Part shown: in pieces, positions 1 through 5,412 of the stretch
How positions within the stretch are numbered: position 1 is the stretch's first letter
Layout: every line of letters starts with the position of its first letter
Assembly: GCA_011390385.1 (NCBI GenBank)
Contig: JAABSN010000169.1
Span: 1-7,380, forward strand
Source of the DNA: Thioalkalivibrio nitratireducens
Lineage (GTDB): Bacteria; Pseudomonadota; Gammaproteobacteria; Ectothiorhodospirales; Ectothiorhodospiraceae
DNA length: 7,380 bases
Direction of reading: 5' to 3'
The notes under the pieces: model-generated
The model's database searches: none
Told to the model about the DNA's origin: nothing
The model's input: the letters and a program-made list of their open reading frames with translations, nothing else
Program-made: the position numbers and the translations under genes

Positions 1-2
1 CC

Positions 3-722
3 ATGTGCGGACGCGGCGGCCACGATTTTTCCTGGAAGCAGGTTCACGACTACCTGAATCTTCCCGGCACCCCGCCGGATGGGCATTTCCGGCGGCTGAA
101 CGTGGCGCCGTCGAGTCGGCGGGGTGACGGGGTGGACTGGACGCACTTGCCGGCCGTGGTGCCGGGCGGCGAGGGCGGGCCCGAGCTGGTGCGCATGGTC
201 TGGCCGCTGGTTCCCGGCTGGATGAAGGGCGAGTTGCCGAAGTTCTCCACCGCCAACTGCCGCTCCGAACCCGGCATCGCCTTTTCCGAGACGGTGGCGA
301 ACAAGCCGGCCTTTCGCGCCGCCTGGAACCAGGGCCGGCGCTGCCTGGTGCCGTTTTCCTGGTTCTACGAGTGGGACCAGCGCACGCGGCCGAAACAGCC
401 CTGGCGGGTGCTGCCGGCCGCGGCGCCCATGCTGATCATGGCCGGGCTGTGGGACGAATCCAGGCCGCCGGCCGGGGCTCCGTTTCGATCGTTCACCCTG
501 GTTACCGCCGAACCCAACGAGCTGCTGCGCGACATCGGTCATCACCGCGCGCCGGTGATTCTGGGTCCGGAGCAGTGGTCGGCCTGGCTGCACGGATCGG
601 CGCAAGAGGCCGAGGCCGTCATCGCCGCGCCGCCGGAGGGCGCTCTCACGGCCCATCGGGTCACCACTCGCGTCAACAACCCCGGCTATCAGGAAGAGGA
701 CGTGATCCGGGCCGTCCTTTAG
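3..722 (+). CDS. SRAP-domain abasic-site protein (YedK/HMCES family)
   Basis: This 239-aa protein matches the SOS response-associated peptidase (SRAP) family. Members sense abasic sites in single-stranded DNA and form a stable thiazolidine crosslink through the amino group and thiol of Cys2, shielding the lesion during replication. The start at base 3 is fixed by the obligatory Met-Cys-Gly-Arg N-terminus, since the initiator Met must be removed to expose Cys2. Other family residues are present: Asn85 in TANCRSE (usually NARSE), Glu123 in FYEW, and His180 in GHHRAPVIL, which corresponds to the family's active-site His before R-x-P. The length is normal and the gene looks complete. Its upstream region lies outside the window, so any LexA box cannot be judged. 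The dioxygenase gene follows after 30 bp, so co-transcription is possible, though no shared function is evident. Family assignment is firm. Confidence 0.95.
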   Translation: MCGRGGHDFSWKQVHDYLNLPGTPPDGHFRRLNVAPSSRRGDGVDWTHLPAVVPGGEGGPELVRMVWPLVPGWMKGELPKFSTANCRSEPGIAFSETVANKPAFRAAWNQGRRCLVPFSWFYEWDQRTRPKQPWRVLPAAAPMLIMAGLWDESRPPAGAPFRSFTLVTAEPNELLRDIGHHRAPVILGPEQWSAWLHGSAQEAEAVIAAPPEGALTAHRVTTRVNNPGYQEEDVIRAVL

Positions 723-752
723 TTTTCATGCCGGAAGCGTTAGGGTGGAAAC

Positions 753-1754
753 ATGAACGTTCAAGCACTCCAGACACCGGCGCGCGTCGACCTCATCGAG
801 AAATACGGCGGCGAAATCATCCCGCTCGATCCCATTGGCGGAGTAGTGCACGGCATCGACCTGTCGGCCGGCAAGCCGCCGTCGGAGGTCGTGGACGCGC
901 TCGAGCTGGAAATGGCCCGGCTGGGCTTTCTGGTCTTCAAGAGCGAAAAGCCGCTGGAACCGGAAGATTTTCTCCGCGCCAGCAGCTGGTGGGGCGGCAA
1001 GGAGTTGCACAGCACGCACGGTGTCCATCCGGCCACGCCCGGCGGCAACCGGCACATTTTTCGGCTCTCCAACGATCGGCGCCACGGCATTGCCGGTGTC
1101 GGCCCCCAATGGCACAACGACGGCAGTTTCAACGCCGACACCTTTTCGCACGCCGGCTACCACATCGTCCGGCCGGCCGAGAAGGGCGGCGGAACCTATT
1201 TTGCGCACCAGGGTGCGGCCCATGATGCGCTTTGCCGGGAGCGGCAGGCGTTCTGGCGGCGCCTGTCCTCGGTCAACTCGGCCTCGGGCGTCGTTCACCC
1301 CCTGGTGCATCGGCATCCCCTGTCCGGGCGGATGAGCGTCTGGCTGCATCTGGGCATGACCGGGGCCGTGATCGAAAAACTTGACGGTGAGGAGGGTTTT
1401 CGTCTGTTGGGTGCCGAACAGCTCAAGCAACTGTGTCATGAATACAATGATCTTCTCGACCGCGGCCTGACCGACGGCTATGCCATCGCCTATGAATACC
1501 GGGAAAACGACTGCATCTTTGTCGATAACCTGGCCGCCGCCCATCGCGCCTCCCCGGAGGCGCACCGGCCCGCCGAGGAGCAGGGGCTGAGAATCATGCA
1601 CCGCAGCACCGTTCGCGGCGTCGAGGATTTCAAGCCCCATTTTGGATTGCCGCAATACCTCGATATTCGCGGGCCCAGTCCTTTCGGGGACGGCGTCTGG
1701 CAGGCTGGCGGAGTCGGCTTCCGATGGGATGACGGCATTCCCATGCAGAATTGA
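753..1754 (+). CDS. TauD/TfdA-family Fe(II)/2-oxoglutarate dioxygenase
   Basis: This 333-aa protein belongs to the TauD/TfdA family of cytosolic non-haem iron dioxygenases, which couple 2-oxoglutarate decarboxylation to substrate hydroxylation. In TauD itself the product collapses to release sulfite. The iron triad is visible as His121-x-Asp123 (QWHNDGSF) and His264 (NLAAAHRAS). Because the Asp is kept, it should be a hydroxylase rather than a halogenase. Thr148 (GGGTYF) and Arg280 match the TauD 2-oxoglutarate ligands. The block RIMHRSTV is nearly the same as RIMHRATI of E. coli TauD, so Arg284 matches its sulfonate-binding Arg270. His92-Pro lies 29 residues before His121, the same spacing as TauD His70 to His99. 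At 333 aa it is about 50 longer than TauD, partly from a C-terminal tail after residue 290. A purine-rich site (742-748) precedes the ATG. The family is certain; the substrate is not. Confidence 0.9.
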   Translation: MNVQALQTPARVDLIEKYGGEIIPLDPIGGVVHGIDLSAGKPPSEVVDALELEMARLGFLVFKSEKPLEPEDFLRASSWWGGKELHSTHGVHPATPGGNRHIFRLSNDRRHGIAGVGPQWHNDGSFNADTFSHAGYHIVRPAEKGGGTYFAHQGAAHDALCRERQAFWRRLSSVNSASGVVHPLVHRHPLSGRMSVWLHLGMTGAVIEKLDGEEGFRLLGAEQLKQLCHEYNDLLDRGLTDGYAIAYEYRENDCIFVDNLAAAHRASPEAHRPAEEQGLRIMHRSTVRGVEDFKPHFGLPQYLDIRGPSPFGDGVWQAGGVGFRWDDGIPMQN

Positions 1755-1787
1755 TCGATCCTTTTCCCCACGAACCGAGGCGCAGAT

Positions 1788-2174
1788 ATGGATTACGACA
1801 TCAGCAAGACACTGGAAACGACGCCCGAGAAGGCACGCGAACGCGTCGTGGAGGTGCTGTCGGCCGAAGGTTTCGGCGTACTGACCGAGATCGATGTTCA
1901 GGCAACCATGAAGAAGAAGCTCGATCGCGACATGCCCTACTACGTGATCCTGGGCGCGTGCGATCCCGAAATGGCCTGGAAGGCGCTGGATCGGGAACCG
2001 AAAATCGGAATGATGCTGCCGTGCAACGTGATCGTGCGCGAGCTCGAAGACGGCAAGGCTGAAGTGTCGGCGGTGGATCCGCAAGCCTCCATGCAGGCCG
2101 TGGAGAACCCGGAACTTGGCGAAGTCGCAGACCAGGTCAGGAAACGGTTGCAACGGGTCATCGACAGGGTCTGA
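1788..2174 (+). CDS. DUF302-domain protein
   Basis: This 128-aa soluble protein is a single DUF302 domain. The family signature is clear. It begins with an EIDVQATMKKKL segment at residues 34-45, then LGACDP around Cys58, then IGMMLPCNVIVRE around Cys79, and ends with VSAVDPQASM at 93-102. The two cysteines sit in the conserved ACxP and LPCN positions. No signal peptide or membrane segment is seen. The biochemical function of the family is not established; members often occur near stress, sulfur or metal genes. GAGG at 1777-1780 lies 7 bases before the ATG and supports this start. The dioxygenase gene ends 33 bp upstream on the same strand, so the two could share a transcript. A 7-bp inverted repeat follows the stop. 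Domain identity is secure and the role is unknown. Confidence 0.9.
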   Translation: MDYDISKTLETTPEKARERVVEVLSAEGFGVLTEIDVQATMKKKLDRDMPYYVILGACDPEMAWKALDREPKIGMMLPCNVIVRELEDGKAEVSAVDPQASMQAVENPELGEVADQVRKRLQRVIDRV

Positions 2175-2184
2175 CTGATCCCGC

Positions 2185-2211
2185 GCCCCAGGCGGCCTGG
2201 CGGTCTGGGGC
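2185..2211 (+). repeat. Inverted repeat after the DUF302 gene
   Basis: GCCCCAG (2185-2191) pairs perfectly with CTGGGGC (2205-2211) around a 13-base loop, beginning 11 bases after the DUF302 stop codon. No T-run follows, so it is at best a weak or factor-assisted terminator or an mRNA 3'-end stabiliser. Confidence 0.4.
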
Positions 2212-2244
2212 TCGTCCACTCCGGGATCGCTGAGGCGAAGAGCC

Positions 2245-2286
2245 AATAGAAAAGCCCGCACTCGTTAGGGGGGGACGAGTGCGGGC
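2245..2286 (-). terminator. Strong intrinsic terminator reading on the minus strand
   Basis: GCCCGCACTCGT (2254-2265) and ACGAGTGCGGGC (2275-2286) form a perfect 12-bp GC-rich stem around a 9-base loop containing seven G on the + strand. The left side is flanked by AATAGAAAA. Read on the minus strand this is a textbook Rho-independent terminator, with the stem followed directly by TTTTCTATT. On the + strand the stem is followed by GCCACGTG, which has no T-run. No minus-strand gene is recognised to its right, so the transcript it would end is unexplained. It might also partly stop + transcripts leaving the DUF302 gene. Confidence 0.7.
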
Positions 2287-2335
2287 GCCACGTGCTTCGA
2301 TCGATGCGGGGGAGGGAGGCCCCGGTCCCGATGCG

Positions 2336-2359
2336 ATTCATGCGCGTGTGCGCATGAAT
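2336..2359. repeat. 10-bp perfect hairpin with GTGT loop
   Basis: ATTCATGCGC (2336-2345) and GCGCATGAAT (2350-2359) are perfect reverse complements around the four-base loop GTGT. A further GCG/CGC could pair outside if one G is bulged. The compact stem could form in RNA of either strand. It could instead be a DNA operator, though the tight spacing favours a hairpin. The flanking CGATGCG (2329-2335) repeats CGATGCG at 2302-2308. Confidence 0.55.
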
Positions 2360-2410
2360 GCGCGTGGTTTTGGTTGCTTCTCTGAGCAGCCAGGTCCATG
2401 GTGCCTAATC

Positions 2411-2427
2411 CGGACGCGGGTCGTCCG
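2411..2427 (+). promoter_or_regulatory. Candidate antiterminator stem
   Basis: CGGACG (2411-2416) pairs perfectly with CGTCCG (2422-2427) around CGGGT. The right arm of this stem overlaps the left arm of the terminator at 2423-2454, so the two structures exclude each other. That is the usual arrangement of an attenuator, but no ligand-binding fold or leader peptide is evident, and short GC-rich stems arise easily by chance in this DNA. Confidence 0.3.
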
Positions 2428-2454
2428 TTCGATACCGCACGAACCGGACTTTTT
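2423..2454 (+). terminator. Intrinsic terminator upstream of the Pmp3 gene
   Basis: GTCCGTTCG (2423-2431) pairs with CGAACCGGAC (2440-2449) over 9 bp with one bulged C, around an 8-base loop, and is followed at once by TTTTTCCT. This has the full form of a Rho-independent terminator on the + strand. It lies about 250 bases past the DUF302 stop and 125 bases before the Pmp3 start. It could end read-through from the left, a short RNA from this interval, or attenuate expression of the downstream genes. Confidence 0.6.
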
Positions 2455-2566
2455 CCTGCATCCCGGGCGGCTGGCCGGTGACGCTGCAGCTATGTTGCCT
2501 GCCGCACAGACCTTTTCCTTCCGAAAAGCCGATTGTTCATCGAACTGGAACGATGGAATTTCACTT

Positions 2567-2573
2567 AAAGGAG
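2567..2573 (+). promoter_or_regulatory. Strong ribosome binding site of the Pmp3 gene
   Basis: AAAGGAG lies 6 bases before the ATG at 2580. It is the best Shine-Dalgarno match in this part of the window and decides between several in-frame starts. Confidence 0.8.
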
Positions 2574-2579
2574 CTGGAA

Positions 2580-2771
2580 ATGCCTTTGGCCCGGACACAA
2601 GACAGCATGCTCGGCGATCTACTCAAGATCCTGCTGGCGATACTTTTGCCGCCTCTGGGCGTGTTTCTCGAGGTTGGCATGGGAAAGCACTTCTGGATCA
2701 ACATCGTCTTGACGATACTCGGGTTCATCCCCGGCATCATCCACGCCGTCTACATCATTGCAACGCGATGA
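2580..2771 (+). CDS. Pmp3/YqaE-family small membrane protein
   Basis: This 63-aa protein is a Pmp3/YqaE (UPF0057) proteolipid, a family of tiny inner-membrane proteins with two transmembrane helices, linked in yeast and plants to membrane potential and salt tolerance and in bacteria to stress expression. Helix 1 is about residues 14-31 and contains the diagnostic ILLPPLGVFLE. Helix 2 is about 38-59 and contains INIVLTILGFIPGIIHA, very like E. coli YqaE. AAAGGAG at 2567-2573, 6 bases before the ATG, strongly fixes the start at 2580. In-frame starts further upstream (2478, 2553) would add a non-homologous leader, while Met10 (2607) would give the more usual length of about 53 aa but lacks a comparable ribosome site. 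The next gene starts 43 bp downstream, so the two may be co-transcribed. The molecular function in bacteria is not settled. Confidence 0.9.
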   Translation: MPLARTQDSMLGDLLKILLAILLPPLGVFLEVGMGKHFWINIVLTILGFIPGIIHAVYIIATR

Positions 2772-2814
2772 CAATCAGACACGGCAACAGCCTCGTTCAA
2801 GCGAGAAAGACTGC

Positions 2815-4191
2815 ATGTTCATAGAAACGATCAAGACCGATGGCCTGGCCCATCTGTCGTATGTGGTCGGGGACGGGATTGTGGCTGCGGTTATCGATCC
2901 GCGCCGCGATGTGGCGATTTATCAACAGATCGCGCAAAAGAACGGTGTCGCCATTACCCATGTCTTCGAGACCCATCGCAACGAGGATCTCGTGACAGGC
3001 TCGGAAAGCCTGGCCGATCGCACCGGTGCGGTGGTGCTGCACGGTCCGACCAACGAGTATCAGGTGCCCTACGCCCAAACGGTGCGCGAGGGCGAGCGGG
3101 TCCAGCTGGGCGAGGCGAGCCTGACGGTGCTGGAGACCCCCGGCCATACGCTGGATTCGATTTCCATCGTCTTGCGCCACATCGAGACCGGGGACAGCCC
3201 GCTCTGCGTTTTTACCGGCGATGCGCTGTTCATCAATGATGTCGGACGAACCGATTTCTATCCCGATCGGGCCGACGAGGTCGCCGGTCTGCTCCATGAC
3301 AGCCTGCACCACAAGCTCCTGCCGCTGGGTGATCAAACAATCGTGTATCCCGCGCACGGAGCCGGCTCGGTGTGCGGGCAGAAAATGGCCAATCGGGATT
3401 TCTCCACCATCGGTTACGAAAGAAGGCACAGCCCAAGGCTATCGCTGGCTCGGGCCGAGTTCATCCAGGCCAAGATCGCCGAGCATCACGACTATCCGCC
3501 GTATTTCCGAAAAATGGAGCAGATCAACGCCTCGATCGGTCCCGGCCCGGACCGCGAGTTGAGAAAGCCGGCGCCGATGAGCGCGGAGGATTTCGCCGGT
3601 GAGCTGGAAAACGGCCTGATTGCGGTCGACCTCAGAACGGCAGAGAGCTTTTCAGGCGGACACGTGCCCGGATCGCTTGCCCTGCCGGTCGACATGCTGA
3701 CCACCTTTGCCGGCTGGCTTGTTCCTTACAAGCGCCGGATCGGCCTGATTGCCGCCGGTCCGATGCAGGCCGAGCGCGGGGCGCGCGAGCTGGCGCGCAT
3801 CGGCTACGACCAGGTGGGCGGATATCTCGACGACGTGATCACGGCCTGGGCGGTTTCCGGGCGTTCGGTCGGTCGAGTTGCAGCCATCGAAGGTCCGGCC
3901 TTCAAGCAGCGTCACGACGGCGGGCCGGAATTCGTCCTGCTTGATGTGCGCGCCAAGCCGGAGTTTGATGAAAGCCACCTGGAGGACGCGCTTCATATCT
4001 ATCTTGGCGAGTTGCCCGAGCGTCTCGATGAACTCGATCCAGGCAGCGAGATCGTCACGTTTTGCGGCTCCGGCCAGCGGGCGCTCATTGCGGCCAGCGT
4101 GCTCAAGCGGGCGGGTTTTGAAAAAGTCACGGTGAACTGGGGATCGATGGGCGCTTGCCAATCACTTGGATGCAGGATGGCGATATGCTGA
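2815..4191 (+). CDS. Persulfide dioxygenase-like metallo-beta-lactamase with two rhodanese domains
   Basis: This 458-aa cytosolic protein joins an ETHE1-like metallo-beta-lactamase domain (about 1-240) to two rhodanese domains (about 256-350 and 358-455). ETHE1-type enzymes oxidise glutathione persulfide with O2 to sulfite; rhodaneses move sulfane sulfur. The mononuclear iron ligands of ETHE1 are kept: His54 (FETH), His111 (PGHT) and Asp136 (FTGDALF). His181 sits in PAHGAGS. The second-metal motif is degraded to THRNEDL, as expected for a one-iron enzyme. The first rhodanese has no Cys in its active loop (IAAGPMQAE) and should be inactive. The second has Cys417 in CGSGQRA. The C-terminus is odd, with Cys448, Cys453 and Cys458 and a Cys where a Trp is common. 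ATG 2815 is preferred because homology begins at MFIETI; GTG/ATG codons from 2758 would overlap the Pmp3 gene. The last 7 bases overlap the next gene. The exact substrate is inferred. Confidence 0.85.
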   Translation: MFIETIKTDGLAHLSYVVGDGIVAAVIDPRRDVAIYQQIAQKNGVAITHVFETHRNEDLVTGSESLADRTGAVVLHGPTNEYQVPYAQTVREGERVQLGEASLTVLETPGHTLDSISIVLRHIETGDSPLCVFTGDALFINDVGRTDFYPDRADEVAGLLHDSLHHKLLPLGDQTIVYPAHGAGSVCGQKMANRDFSTIGYERRHSPRLSLARAEFIQAKIAEHHDYPPYFRKMEQINASIGPGPDRELRKPAPMSAEDFAGELENGLIAVDLRTAESFSGGHVPGSLALPVDMLTTFAGWLVPYKRRIGLIAAGPMQAERGARELARIGYDQVGGYLDDVITAWAVSGRSVGRVAAIEGPAFKQRHDGGPEFVLLDVRAKPEFDESHLEDALHIYLGELPERLDELDPGSEIVTFCGSGQRALIAASVLKRAGFEKVTVNWGSMGACQSLGCRMAIC

Positions 4192-4505
4192 TTCAGATCA
4201 ATACAGATGACAACATCCATCATTCCGATGCACTGAAAGAAAGCATCAGGACCATCGTGAAATCCGCCCTCGATCACTTCGCGGATCAATTGACCCGGGT
4301 GGAGATTCACCTCAGCGACGAAAACAGCAACAAGAAGTCCGGCGGCGTCGACATGCGCTGTCTGTTGGCGGCCAGGCTTGCAGGCTTCCAGCCCGTCGCG
4401 GTGACCGATGTGTCGGCGACGGTGGAACAGGCGGTCGAAGGTTCAGTTCGGAAGATGAGACGTTCCCTCGAAGGCATGCTCGGGCGCTTAAACTCAAGCC
4501 GCTGA
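4185..4505 (+). CDS. HPF/RaiA-like ribosome-associated protein
   Basis: This 106-aa protein resembles the HPF/RaiA (sigma-54 modulation, YfiA) fold that binds the 30S decoding region and stores ribosomes during stasis. Visible features are an N-terminal strand (MLIQINTDD), a helix at about 14-34, the strand RVEIHLSDEN at 38-47, a strand around MRCLLAARLAGFQPVAV at 57-73, and a basic C-terminal helix (VEGSVRKMRRSLEGMLGRL). It is the short form without the long-HPF dimerisation tail. AGGA at 4174-4177 is 7 bases before ATG 4185, whose ATGCTGA overlaps the stop of the persulfide dioxygenase, so translational coupling is likely. In-frame starts at 4155 and 4170 are possible but add residues with no family similarity. 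This group is commonly annotated as HPF/RaiA family. Direct ribosome binding is an inference. Confidence 0.8.
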   Translation: MLIQINTDDNIHHSDALKESIRTIVKSALDHFADQLTRVEIHLSDENSNKKSGGVDMRCLLAARLAGFQPVAVTDVSATVEQAVEGSVRKMRRSLEGMLGRLNSSR

Positions 4506-4510
4506 GAATC

Positions 4511-4553
4511 CCGTCGTATTTGGTGGTCGGGCCGAAGACCAGTCTGTCGACGG
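4511..4553. repeat. Nested inverted repeat between the HPF-like gene and the regulator array
   Basis: CCGTCG (4511-4516) pairs with CGACGG (4548-4553), and inside it TGGTC (4524-4528) pairs with GACCA (4537-4541). It starts 5 bases after the HPF-like stop and could be an mRNA 3'-end structure. There is no T-run, so it is not a clear terminator. The rest of this 127-bp gap shows no convincing -35/-10 pair. Confidence 0.35.
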
Positions 4554-4632
4554 CTCCGTGTTCGCTACCGCACATGAATGTCGGCAGGAGAATGAGAACA
4601 TGAGGCTGGGATTTTGACGGAGAAGGGTTGCT

Positions 4633-5346
4633 GTGGGCGTTGGACCGGAGCGAAATGACCTGCTTGCGCTCCTGCCGGAGCGGGTGAAAAAGCGCGTTTT
4701 CCCGCTTTTGCGCGAGGTGAATCTACCCTTGGGCCAGGAAATCTATGCGGCCGGGCAGGAGGAGAAGCACGTGTATTTTCCGGCCGACTGCATCGTTTCC
4801 CTGCTCTACGTGATGCTCGACGGTCATTCCGCTGAGATCTCGGTCGTCGGCCGCGAAGGCATCGTCGGTATCTCGGTGTTCATGGGCGGGGGGAGTACGC
4901 CCAGCCAGGCGGTCGTTCAGAGTGCGGGTACGGCCTATCGTCTGCCGGCCGCCGAATTAAAGCGCGAGTTCAACGACGACGAGGGCCTGCGCGTACTGAT
5001 GCTGCGCTATACCCAGGCCCTGATCACGCAGATGGCGCAAACGGCAGTGTGCAATCGCCACCACACCATCGACCAGCAGCTGTGTCGCTGGCTGCTGCTG
5101 TCGCTGGACCGGTTGCCGACCAACCAGCTGACCATGACCCAGGAGCTGATCGCCAACATGCTGGGCGTGCGCCGGGAGGGGGTGACCGAGGCGGCTTGCC
5201 GGTTGCAGAATCTGGGTGTCATCCGCTACCAGCGTGGACGCATTACCGTACTCGACCGTCCGCGCCTGGAAAAACTCAGCTGCGAGTGCTACGCAGTGGT
5301 CAAAACGGAGACCGATCGCCTTGCCACATATGCAAAACAACTCTGA
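4633..5346 (+). CDS. CRP/FNR-family transcriptional regulator, paralogue 1
   Basis: This 237-aa DNA-binding regulator has an N-terminal cyclic-nucleotide-binding-like beta-barrel (about 8-115), a dimerisation helix (about 116-140) and a winged helix-turn-helix (about 150-215; TQELIANMLGVRREGVTEAA). Residues that hold cAMP in E. coli CRP are missing: Ile80 replaces the Glu of the GEL motif and Ser91/Gln92 replace Arg-Ser. It also lacks the N-terminal FeS cysteines of FNR. Cys140, His143, His144, Cys151, Cys217 and Cys219 are shared by all three complete paralogues; Cys53 and Cys189 are also present. The start is GTG, preceded by GGAGAAGGG (4619-4627); no in-frame ATG fits better. A five-codon frame (4600-4617) lies just upstream. 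It is about 76% identical to paralogue 3 and about 60% to paralogue 2 by hand alignment. Ligand and targets are unknown. Confidence 0.9.
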   Translation: MGVGPERNDLLALLPERVKKRVFPLLREVNLPLGQEIYAAGQEEKHVYFPADCIVSLLYVMLDGHSAEISVVGREGIVGISVFMGGGSTPSQAVVQSAGTAYRLPAAELKREFNDDEGLRVLMLRYTQALITQMAQTAVCNRHHTIDQQLCRWLLLSLDRLPTNQLTMTQELIANMLGVRREGVTEAACRLQNLGVIRYQRGRITVLDRPRLEKLSCECYAVVKTETDRLATYAKQL

Positions 5347-5373
5347 CTTCTCGCTTCTCTGCTTTTCGGGGGA

Positions 5374-5382
5374 TGGTATCCT
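5374..5382 (+). promoter_or_regulatory. Candidate extended -10 element of paralogue 2
   Basis: TGGTATCCT has the TGn extension and a hexamer matching 4 of 6 bases of TATAAT. It ends exactly 30 bases before the ATG at 5413, the same distance as the matching element before paralogue 3. No clear -35 box is seen 16-18 bases upstream. It suggests paralogue 2 is transcribed on its own as well as by read-through. Confidence 0.4.
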
Positions 5383-5412
5383 TCAGGGCTTGATCGAAAG
5401 TGTGAATAAGCC

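Larger units (their letters stand above)
2287..2454. other. Structured non-coding interval, possible small RNA or leader
   Basis: No convincing gene lies in the roughly 405 bases between 2175 and 2579; the reading frames crossing it have no family signal. What it does hold is secondary structure: the minus-oriented terminator at 2245-2286, a 10-bp hairpin at 2336-2359, a 7-bp hairpin at 2372-2391 that pairs completely on the + strand only if one G.U is allowed, and a + strand terminator at 2423-2454. This could be a short + strand RNA ending near 2454, a regulated leader of the Pmp3 gene, or a minus-strand RNA ending near 2250. I do not recognise it as any known RNA family. Bases 2455-2579 hold only two small inverted repeats (2512-2528 and 2538-2555) and the ribosome binding site. 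Confidence 0.3.

Noticed and set aside
371..1225. A 284-codon + frame crossing the SRAP and dioxygenase genes
   Set aside because: It is an Arg/Ala/Gly-rich out-of-frame reading of two secure genes with no family signal.
726..2261. Long minus-strand open frame of 511 codons opposite the dioxygenase and DUF302 genes
   Set aside because: It lies antisense to two genes with clear family motifs, has no recognisable domain, and is the mirror frame expected in GC-rich coding DNA.
2371..2400. GAGCAGCC-AGGTCC, reminiscent of the conserved loop of SRP (4.5S) RNA
   Set aside because: The SRP motif order is AGGTCCGGAAGGAAGCAGCC; here the pieces are reversed and the GGAAGGA core is missing.
2264..2409. 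GTTAGGG (2264) and GCCTAAT (2403), resembling integron attC core sites
   Set aside because: The order and spacing do not make an attC site, GTTAGGG sits inside a perfect terminator stem, and there is no integrase or cassette structure.
2279..2824. A 181-codon + frame through the non-coding interval and the Pmp3 gene
   Set aside because: It starts inside a terminator arm, shows no domain, and overlaps the Pmp3 gene out of frame.
4600..4617. Five-codon frame (ATG to TGA) just before paralogue 1
   Set aside because: Too short to support as a gene, with no good ribosome site; only a possible upstream frame.
5049..5393. Out-of-frame + and - open frames inside the regulator genes, repeated in each paralogue
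   Set aside because: Their recurrence simply reflects the homology of the real genes; each lies out of frame or antisense to a regulator with clear motifs.
5388..5401. TTGATCGAA upstream of paralogue 2 as a possible FNR box
   Set aside because: Only one half-site is present; the partner ATCAA at the 4-base spacing is missing.
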